Part shown: positions 50,720-59,713 of the stretch, one piece after another
Position numbering within the stretch: the first letter of the stretch is position 1
How the letters are laid out: the number at the start of each line of letters is the position of its first letter
NCBI RefSeq assembly: GCF_958979055.1
Contig: NC_084891.1
Location: 29,446,001 to 29,510,000, forward strand
Origin: Alnus glutinosa
Taxonomy: Eukaryota > Streptophyta > Magnoliopsida > Fagales > Betulaceae
Direction of reading: 5' to 3'
DNA: 64,000 nt
The notes under the pieces: generated by a model
The model's input: only the letters and a program-made list of their open reading frames with translations
The model's database searches: none
Told to the model about the DNA's origin: nothing
Translations under genes and position numbers: made by a program

Positions 50720-51321
50720 TGTTGGGAATAATCCCATTCGGCCTGGCCCATTTCGGAACATATAAACCTCTAGGCTCAGATTGGGTAGCTCATGATTGTG
50801 GGCTTGTAGCCCATCAAGATATAAACCTAGCTACACGTACAAGCACTTGGAAGCCCTAGGAAGGTGATGGACGTGGGACCGGTGCAATGGACGGGGGATT
50901 TTGTACACACAATCTCGGATATTTTGGAATTGCATCCAATCTCGGATATGTTGTCGTGAATCTCGCCTTGAGATTATTAAGGGAAGAACCTCGGTTTGGA
51001 AGGTAGAGGTTTCCAAGTTGAGGTCGGATTCTGGCGGCACTCTTAGGTCAAGGAAGAGAAAGGAGACGAAACCCTAATGCAATGAAGGTATTTATCTTTT
51101 AGCCTATAAATAGGCCTACACCTTAGGTATGAAAACAAGACTGATATTATTATGCTTAAGTCTACTATATATACACGTAGACACTGACTTAGGCATCAGA
51201 GGGAGGAACGCCGACCAACTCCCGACGTGCTCTCTTAACCTTGTTTGTTTTGCTGTGATCGAAAGACGAGATCATCGAGAAAGAGCGAGTTGTCAAAGCC
51301 ATACTAGAAACTGTACTAACA
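50720..51321 (+). mobile_element. LTR (probable 3' LTR) of a gypsy-type element
   Basis: Starts TGTTGGGAATAATCCC, ends CTGTACTAACA, with CCTATAAATAGGCC near 51098. A purine-rich AATTGGGGAATAAC just before it could be the polypurine tract. There is no matching 5-bp duplication and no 5' LTR, so the element is truncated on the left. Confidence 0.6.
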
Positions 51322-52274
51322 CACCCCAAATCCATTGCATATGTTAGTTCACCTAGGCTTTTCTTATTTTAGGGAACACCAAATAGAGTCTATTGCAAGA
51401 ATTTTTTAAGATTTTTTTTTCCATATTTAAGGAATGAAATGAAATTTAAGAAATTTGTTGATAGTGATATTACAACACCATTTCATCGGTTCATTGTGAG
51501 ATCGATGTAAGTCAACTACTAACTTAGACCAAGACATGGTTGTTTGAATTGGACTTGAAAAATTGAGTGTCAAATGCGAGCTAATTAAGAAGGGGCATGT
51601 TAACAATGCACCATCAGACCGTCAGAGAACTTAGAGAAGTGGGCAATTTTTTAAACTATATATATATATATTGGGATTTGGGATGAATAAACTACATTCT
51701 TTTGTAAAGTACAAAAAAGAGAAACAAAAAGAGAAATAACAAACAAATGAATACTACTATATATATATACTTCATACAATGTATCAAAATGTATTACCTG
51801 TTATATTTCTCGATCCTTATATATAGCGCGCGCGACAACTAATTAATTATGCCCAGCTCTTCTAGAAATCATCAACGTACGTAAGGTGAAATGCATCATG
51901 CATGCAGATGCAGTACTCCACAATTGTAGCAAGAAATGCTTTAAAAAAAGTATATTAGCCACCGTCAACCTCCTTATTTAACGATGGAAACATTCTTTAA
52001 ATAAATAAATAAAAAGAAGCCTTTCAGCTTTATGATTTCTAAAACGTTCGGGTTGAGATGTGAACAAAAAGCTTGAACTGTGTGGAAAATTTGGAGAAAT
52101 AGCCGGGGAAGTTTCTTTGAGCCCTCAAGGCCTCAACCTTTGACTGCAGAACCAAACACCCTTCTGAAAAAACACTCACAGTGCCTTTCTTTCCTAATAA
52201 GTGCCTTGTTTTTTTTTTTTTTTTTTTTTAGTAATACTAAAATTACAACAAGTGTACTATAAGTGCACAACTTC
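51322..52274. other. Intergenic, possible gene fragment at 52055-52135
   Basis: Mostly AT-rich with nothing recognised. 52055-52135 encodes NKKLELCGKFGEIAGEVSLS in a frame that soon stops; it might be an exon linked to the tandem array that follows, but I cannot identify it. Confidence 0.3.
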
Positions 52275-53700
52275 AAAGCACATTAGAATGTGATTCAATG
52301 TGTAAGTCACACCTCAATATATCTTGGAGTTGTACACTTGCATTGCATCTATCATTGCCTTTTTTTCCTACAGATTGTCAACACGCAAGTGTCGATAGTG
52401 TCGGCTCTGCCTTTATTGTCTTATCTTTTAGGATTTGTACTTAGACTTTTCTGCAAAGATATATCTGATTGGGGCCCTAGTACTTGAATTCGTTCAAGAT
52501 CTACGTTCTAAAGCACATTAGGATGTGATTCAATGTGTGAGTCCTACCTCAATATATCTTGGAGTTGTACACTTGCATTGCATCTATCATTGCCTTTTTT
52601 TCTCCAACAGATTGTCAACACGCAAGTGTCGATAGTGTCGGCTCTGCCTTTATTGTCTTATCTTTTAGGATTTGTACTTAGACTTTTCTGCAAAGATATA
52701 TCTGATTGGGCCCCAGTACTTGAATTCGTTCAAGATATACGTTCTAAAGCACATTAGGATGTGATTCAATGTGTGAGTCCTACCTCAATATATCTTGGAG
52801 TTGTACACTTGCATTGCATCTATCATTGCCTTTTTTTTCTCCAACAGATTGTCAACACGCAAGTGTCGATAGTGTCGGCTCTGCCTTTATTGTCTTATCT
52901 TTTAGGATTTGTACTTAGACTTTTCTGCAAAGATATATCTGATTAGGGTCCTAGTACTTGAATTCATTCAAGATCTACGCTCTAAAGCACATTAGGATGT
53001 GATTCAATGTGTGAGTCCTACCTCAATATATCTTAGAGTTGTACACTTGCATTGCATCTATCCTATCATTGCCTTTTTTTTCCTACAGATTGTCAACACG
53101 CAAGTGTCGATAGTGTTGGTTCTGCCTTTATTGTCTTATCTTTTAGGATTTGTACTTAGACTTTTCTGCAAAGATATATCTGATTGGGGCCCCAGTACTT
53201 GAATTCGTTCAAGATCTACGTTCTAAAGCACATTAGGATGTGATTCAATGTGTAAGTCCTACCTCAATATATCTTGGAGTTGTACACTTGCATTGCATCT
53301 ATCATTGCCTTTTTTTTCCTACAGATTGTCAACACGCAAGTGTCGATAGTGTCGGCTCTGCCTTTATTGTCTTATCTTTTAGGATTTGTACTTAGACTTT
53401 TTTGCAAAGATATATTTGATTGGGGCCCCAATACTCGAATTCGTTCAAGATCTACGTTCTAAAGCACATTAGGATGTGATTCAATGTGTGAGTCGTACCT
53501 CAATATATCTTGGAGTTGTATACTTGCATTGCATCTATTATTACTTTTTTTTTTCCTACAGATTGTCAGCACGCAAGTGTCAATAGTGTTGGCTCTCCTT
53601 TATTGTCTTATCTTTTAGGATTTGTACTTAAACTTTTCTGCAAAGATATATCTGATTGGGGCCTGTGCTTGAATTCGTTTATGATCTAGGTTCTAAATGC
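52275..53700 (+). repeat. Six tandem copies of a 237-bp exon-like unit
   Basis: AAAGCACATTAG anchors recur near 52275, 52510, 52746, 52984, 53223 and 53460. Each unit contains a MITE-like segment (CTCAATATATCTTGGAGTTG), a T-rich tract ending in CTACAG or CAACAG like a 3' splice site, and then an open stretch encoding VNTQVSIVSALPLLSYLLGF followed by RLFCKDISDW. Most units read GGGGCC after GATTGG and stop shortly after; the unit at 52514-52757 has one G fewer and stays open into PVLEFVQDIRSKAH. The parent protein is not recognised. Confidence 0.8.
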
Positions 53701-54539
53701 AAGTGGTCGAGAAATTCAATGGGGGCTTGGGATTGATGATGATTTAAAGTCAAAGGCCTATACAATCATTTTCTAAACTCTGACCCCTTGCCGTACCTTT
53801 GATTGTTTTCTCTTTTGAATTTTGACAACTCTTGTTTCCTTTGATTGCCATTGTCTTCTTACTATAATTTAGCTGTTACAATGGTTAAGTAGTACAAATA
53901 TATTCAAACCGTGGGCCACGACGTGATTTTAAATTTGGTTAGTGTAGGACGAAGTTTTTTTTTACTATTATCTCAAAGAGTTATTTTACTGTATTTATCT
54001 TTCTTTCTTTTTTTTTTTTTTTTTGTAATTCAAATCTAAAATTGCTGTTTCTCTGTCTTTTTCCCAAGTGCGAATTGACACTTTTCCTAGTTCTTTGTCG
54101 GATTGGACGTTTTTTTTTTTTTTTTTTTTTTAATAGGACAAAGGAGAGAGGGGATGAAGTCACAACACATCTGATGAATTTTGAGAGGAAAAGGTAGACA
54201 CAGACAGTCTTACAAGCTTAATCCAAAACATTAGAAGAATTTTGTATTTAGAAGGACTATTGTAATCTTGCAACTTAATGAAACAAGGTTTTTATTCCAA
54301 AAAAAAAAAAAAAAAATCATTTATGATTGTGAATTGGGTAACAAGTGACTTTTAGATTTGCATACAGTAATAACTGTATTATTTAATCTTTCATATAGAT
54401 TTAAATATTAATCCTAAATGCCTATTATCTCATATGCGGATAGTAAATAATAAACTTATTTAATAACCGTGTAGATGTGAAAATCTAAAAGTCATAACCT
54501 AATTTTGAAAATAATAGAAGATTATGAATATTTTATTTT
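53701..54539. other. Intergenic
   Basis: The last array unit runs into unique sequence to about 53770. After that come AT-rich sequence and poly-T tracts, with nothing recognised. Confidence 0.5.
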
Positions 54540-54930
54540 TAGAAAGAAGCATTTCTCCATATATAATGCCTAAAAATAGCATGTTTTTTTCAAACCGTGG
54601 GCCCACTCACCCCAAAAATCAGGATACCGCATCGCAATTTTCAATTTTCCACCCCAAATCCTGCGTTAACTAATTAAGGAGGTCTATCATCATCCTAATC
54701 AACAGTGCTTATAAAAGGGCCGCTCTTATACTTTGCCGGAACTTTGTATCATTGGAATCAGAATATACTGCAGGATATTTGTAACCCTTTAATTAATTTG
54801 ACGATGCAGAGAGGAACCCCATCGGTAGTCTAAAGCTTAACATTAAGCTCATCAGAAATATTTTCAAAAGCATGTTGTATTGCAGAAGATATATGAACTT
54901 AAAGCTAGGATGTTTTTCAAAGATAATGGC
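54540..54930. repeat. Cluster repeat R, copy 3, with satellite fragment
   Basis: Closest to copy 1 (18395-18850): CTCCATATATAATGCC, CTAATCAACAGTGCTTATAA and TCTAAAGCTTAACATTAAGC. It ends at AGATAATGGCAGAATATAGG, the foldback satellite phrase, as copy 1 does. Confidence 0.6.
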
Positions 54931-55121
54931 AGAATATAGGACAAATAGGCAAATCCCACTACACCTCATAAAGTAATGTGAATTATTGCTTCAATTTAGG
55001 GTCGATTTGGACAATAGAGAAACTATCGCACTCAATAAAGAAAAATATTTAAATATAAGAGATAAAGATTAGATAGTTTAATGTGAGGTACTTTTGAAAA
55101 ATGGCTAGCTAGTTAAACTTG

Positions 55122-55159
<38 letters not shown>

Positions 55160-56181
55160 AGAAGAAGAAGAAGAAGGAGGAATTTTCTAGTTAATTTTTA
55201 GCTAAATCATAGCTATATAGTTCACTCGGAATGCTCTTAAGAGGCCAAGTTATGTCATATGTGACCGTTTGGTATTTTTACATGATTTGGCATCCGAGGC
55301 GCAACTGAATTTATATTAATTAATTATTATAAGCTTTAAGATAAGTAGCAAATGGTTTGAGTTCTAATTTTGTTTTCGTCATTTATTTTAAAATTTCAAT
55401 TAAATATTATAAGTATTGGTGTAACTTAATTATTAAAGAGATATAAGTTTATACGTGAGATGAAGTGTTAAAATATTAATTAAATGATAAAATCAACATA
55501 TATATATATATATATTGTTAGTTTTAAGTTTTGAGATAAGCCATAATTTATCATCCAACTTTAGCAATTGGTTTTGCAAAAGTTTCTATCGATCTGCCTC
55601 GCGGTTCAAAATTAATATCTTGATAGAGTTGAATGTTTGATATATGGCTACTAAAAGATTAGTTTTGAAGCCTTGGTGATAATCAATACCGAGGAGATTC
55701 ATGCATTGTTGCAATTGTGCATGTTGTTAGTAAAAGTGGTTAAGTTTGATGAAGTGCTATCCTGCCTATATTCCTCCTATTCCGGTATTCCTGGTGGTAA
55801 AGCCTAAAAGTCAATTGCATGTCACTTCCATCCAATTGGGCCGCGATATTCCAATTAAAATTTGGGCGTGTAGTAGGTCACATGGTTTAAAAATCTCCAT
55901 GCCATGCATCGCCAAATACAAATCAAGATGCTAATTACAGATAGCTATTAGAAACACTAACGTGTCATTTAAACAGTCTGGTGGTGGCATATATGCCTCC
56001 AATAACGAAAAGGTACGAGTACAAATTATTAGAAGCAACAAACATAAAATCATTCCATGAAAAAGAAAAGACAACAACTGAGTAGCAAACAAAGACCATG
56101 CATATCAAGGGACTACCTCGTAACAGGTAACACCAATAGAAAGGAACACCGTACCATCTCTGCTTCCGTCGAATTACTCTG
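54931..56181. other. NLR4 3' flank with insertions
   Basis: 55020-55110 and 55870-56180 match the flank of NLR2. The stretch between holds a long poly-A (55123-55156), a GAA-rich tract and unassigned AT-rich sequence. No gene seen. Confidence 0.5.
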
Positions 56182-58857
56182 TCATGTGGCAGTTTGTTCA
56201 TGAAGGTCGGCAGTTAGAGGAGGATAGATCAGTAGATTGAACCCAAACTTCACCTGCAATTCCTGAAGCATCTTTGCTGATTCTGAGCTGCTCCATAATA
56301 CCTCCGCATCTCGGACAGCGGTCAAATTCATTCGATTCGAAGGGAGCATGGTCAACTCATTGCATTGTTTGATAACCAAATGCTTGAGGCATGGCATTGC
56401 GCCTCTCCTCTGTTTCCATTTTTTAATTTTCAAATTTTCTAATTTAAGGACCTGAAGTTGAGGAAACGAACCTGCAAAGACGTGGAGCTTACTAGAAAGC
56501 AAACAACTTTGTAGTTTCAATATCTGCAGATTGGGAAGTTCCCCCAGCACTTTCATGTCTCTTCGGATTTTTAAGCGCACAATTCGTAAGGTTATCTTGG
56601 TTATTGTCAATGGAAGTGTCGACATTCGAAGACAATGATATTCTGAACAATTTATAATCTTCAATGTTCGAAGACGATGTAAATGGTGGAGGCTTTTTAC
56701 TGCATCTACTACTTCGGTGTTGCTCTCATCAGACGCAAACCACAATCCTAATTTCCTTACATTAGGGATCCTTAGTGAACTTTGTGGCGTAAGCGAGACA
56801 GTGGAAAGGACTTGGAGGTTCCCCAGAACTTCAACCTCTGGGTCCAAATCGTTAGGTAAACTCACTGGCCCAGACACATATAGATTCCGTAAACGTCGCA
56901 GCTTCCATATTTCTTTTGGCAAACAATTCAGAAAAGTACCTTTCATGTTAAGGGTTTCTAGATTTATAAGGTTGCCAATGGAATGTGGAATAGCTTTCAG
57001 TGCATCAGACTCTATACCCAAGTACCTCAAATGGATCAATTTTGTTATCACTGTGGGAACGGAGTAGAGACTTACATACCCGAAATAAAGCACCCGACCC
57101 AACTTGAAGTTTTCGTGGACCCATTTCCATTGCTTCGGATCTAAGCCATATGTAGTTTGGTTGAAAAACAACAATGAGCGGACATTTGGGGTGCTACGGG
57201 GGATTAGAGAAAAATGTGGAATATTAGGGCTGGGACTCTGGAGGGAAACTCTGCATGATTTGGCCGAATCAAAAATATTGGAAACTACATCAAGAAATCT
57301 GTCAGCTACGCACCTTTGATCTATGCATAAGCTTTTCACAAGATCATGGATGCGGCATGTCTTTGCTCCTCCATCTGTCCTTCTGCTAACTATTTGGACC
57401 AAGCTTCGATCAATGAGCTCCTCCAAGTAGTCTTCAGCAACATCCGCTGGATCTATATTGCGAGAGTACGGTATGAAACGCTCCGCTACCCACAAGTTGA
57501 TCAATAGCCTTACAGGAATCTCAAAGCCTTTTGGGAATACACCAAAATACAAAAGGCATGGTTTCAAGTGTCGGGGCAGCTCCAAGTAGCATAATTCCCG
57601 TACTATTCGTTCGGGGTTCCTACGTACATGATTAAATTCCACCAATGTTTCGTATTTCTTCTCGTTGTTTACAAAAATGCCCGCTAATAACACAATTGTA
57701 AGGGGTAAGCCCTTACAAGCTTTAGCGAGTTGTCTCCCTGGAGTTTCTAATTCAGGAGGACATGTTCCTCCTCGGAACACCTTCTTACTTAAGAGTTTCC
57801 AGCTTTCATCTTCGTTAAGAACCTGAAGACGGTAGGGAGGAGTAAGGCTTGCATGTAAAAACAGTGCCATTTGGGTGTAGCTGGTGATCATCATTATTCT
57901 GCTTCCGTTCGACTCATCAGGAAAAGCCGATCTTAACTTATCCCAGGATGCGAGATTCATAAAATCGTCCATTACTACTAGGTACCTATTCCCTTGCAAG
58001 CATTTGAACAGCTTCTTTTTTAGTTCATTCTCACTCAAGTATTTGAACAGCTTCTTCCTTGTCAACTCATCTGATTTTGACATCACAGACTTTAAAATTT
58101 CAATTAACACCTCTCTGCTGCTGAAATCGTAATTAGATAGGTACACCCACGCACGGAAAGCAAAGTGACTCTTGATGTCAACATTATTGTAGATTTTTCT
58201 GGCAAGGGTGGTTTTGCCCGACCCAGAGCATCCGCCGATTGAAACGACATCAAGCTGTTGATTCCTTTCCGTAAGCTGTTTCACCAATGTCGTCGAGACG
58301 TAATCGAAGCCCACCACGTCATCTTCCTCGACTTCTATCCGACGTTTGTACCGTGCCTCCGAGGCCGCATCTACGCTAGCTTCAGCTCTTTCAATGCCGT
58401 ACATTTCTATATTGCCGTAGATTGTGTTGGTTTCTTTGTTTAAGTCTTCTATCTTCTTTGCAACATCATGAAGCAATCTTACGTGGGTAGCATTATCAAT
58501 CTTCTTCGGCTTGTCTGTCTGTACTGCGACGTCGAAGATGATTGTGTCGATAACTTCCTCAGCCTCGTAAGCAACGTCCAGGATTTTTCTGATTACATTC
58601 TCCACCATTTTATGGCCGCGCCATTTCAGCCTGTTGTTAATCTTATCCTCTTTACTTTGTTTCGACTGGAATTGATCATCCCCCAACATTTTATGGCCGC
58701 TCCGTTTCCTCTCGGAGTTCTTGAGGAATATATTTATCAGTCTGAGCTCCCGATGAAGCGACTTGACTTGGTCCTCAACTCCACCAAAGGAGTTCGCTTC
58801 TTCTGCCAGTAGCTGGGACAAGTGCTCTACGCGGAAATCAACAACAAATTCGGCCAT
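56182..58857 (-). CDS. NLR4, CC-NB-LRR immune receptor (subtype B, atypical NB-ARC)
   Basis: Intronless, 891 residues, closest to NLR2. N-terminus MAEFVVDFRVEHLSQLLAEE keeps most MADA-type positions but has Arg at residue 9. The coiled-coil domain has a longer insert (residues 50-84) bounded by two RSGHKM/RGHKM phrases; the EDVID position reads EEVID. P-loop GCSGSGKTT (209-217) is intact. Walker B is VVMDDF (294-299). RNBS-B reads GSRIMMITSY (318-327), with Tyr for the usual Arg. GLPL is at 383-386 and IHD at 503-505. The LRR end is near-identical to NLR2. Head to head with NLR5, 856 bp between start codons. Predicted intracellular receptor or pair member. Confidence 0.94.
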   Translation of the reverse strand: MAEFVVDFRVEHLSQLLAEEANSFGGVEDQVKSLHRELRLINIFLKNSERKRSGHKMLGDDQFQSKQSKEDKINNRLKWRGHKMVENVIRKILDVAYEAEEVIDTIIFDVAVQTDKPKKIDNATHVRLLHDVAKKIEDLNKETNTIYGNIEMYGIERAEASVDAASEARYKRRIEVEEDDVVGFDYVSTTLVKQLTERNQQLDVVSIGGCSGSGKTTLARKIYNNVDIKSHFAFRAWVYLSNYDFSSREVLIEILKSVMSKSDELTRKKLFKYLSENELKKKLFKCLQGNRYLVVMDDFMNLASWDKLRSAFPDESNGSRIMMITSYTQMALFLHASLTPPYRLQVLNEDESWKLLSKKVFRGGTCPPELETPGRQLAKACKGLPLTIVLLAGIFVNNEKKYETLVEFNHVRRNPERIVRELCYLELPRHLKPCLLYFGVFPKGFEIPVRLLINLWVAERFIPYSRNIDPADVAEDYLEELIDRSLVQIVSRRTDGGAKTCRIHDLVKSLCIDQRCVADRFLDVVSNIFDSAKSCRVSLQSPSPNIPHFSLIPRSTPNVRSLLFFNQTTYGLDPKQWKWVHENFKLGRVLYFGYVSLYSVPTVITKLIHLRYLGIESDALKAIPHSIGNLINLETLNMKGTFLNCLPKEIWKLRRLRNLYVSGPVSLPNDLDPEVEVLGNLQVLSTVSLTPQSSLRIPNVRKLGLWFASDESNTEVVDAVKSLHHLHRLRTLKIINCSEYHCLRMSTLPLTITKITLRIVRLKIRRDMKVLGELPNLQILKLQSCLLSSKLHVFAGSFPQLQVLKLENLKIKKWKQRRGAMPCLKHLVIKQCNELTMLPSNRMNLTAVRDAEVLWSSSESAKMLQELQVKFGFNLLIYPPLTADLHEQTAT

Positions 58858-59160
58858 ACTTGCTTATCTTCCCTCCCTTGAATCTTTTAAAAACCCAGAA
58901 ACATGGCGAGGGAAGGGAGGATGTAAGTTGTTTACCCTTTGGAATTTTTTTTTTTTTTTTTTTTTTCTGTTCGTAGTTATGGTAGTAGTTGTTAGGGAAG
59001 AAGGAAATTGAGAGGGAAAGAACGGTGGAAGAAGTAGATGAAGTTCAGAAGACACGGATACGGCTGTTCTAGCTCGTTGAAGTGTTCTGAAGAGACTTGT
59101 TGGGTTCTCGGGAAAAGAGAAAGGCGAGACTCAGATCTGTTGTTTTCTTAGAAAGAGAGG

Positions 59161-59191
<31 letters not shown>

Positions 59192-59713
59192 CTTTGCAAT
59201 TTTCATGGAGGAAATAGGGGAGAGAGAAAAGAGGAATGAGGAGACAGAGAAGTAACTCATACGGACAATGCAAATTTTTCAAAAAAAAAAATTTGAATGC
59301 CACGTCATTGGGAAGGACCCAAAAAGTCTGAAAAAAAAAAAATTGAATGCCACGCTCCAACATTTCTCGCCTTAAAAAAAAGTCATCGTAATTATTGACC
59401 CACCAGTTCTCTCTCTGAGCGCCCAAAAAGTTTTTCTTCATCCCCACCCGTCAATGTAATTTCTGAACTCAGTTCTTCATCAATCGTTCCTTCCCTCTTA
59501 AATCTCTTTCTCCCCTATCCATTACTACCTCTACACGCGGACTTTTTTTTTTTTTTGATAGACTCTACACGCGGACTTGATCAATCAGTTTCCTTTCATT
59601 CTCCCTTCTCTCTTTCCTCTACCTCCCACCACCACCCCAACAATTAATCAGGAAAAAAACACAGGTCAATCTGTGAGTTTGAAAGACATTTACGGGAGCG
59701 AAGATAAGCACAA
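58858..59713. promoter_or_regulatory. Shared divergent promoter of NLR4 and NLR5
   Basis: Both halves carry the subfamily promoter block in opposite directions: 58985-59110 towards NLR4, 59385-59510 towards NLR5. A W-box TTGACC lies at 59395-59400, 319 bp before NLR5. A (GA)n run is at 59167-59191. It lacks the MITE present in the first pair. Confidence 0.6.
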
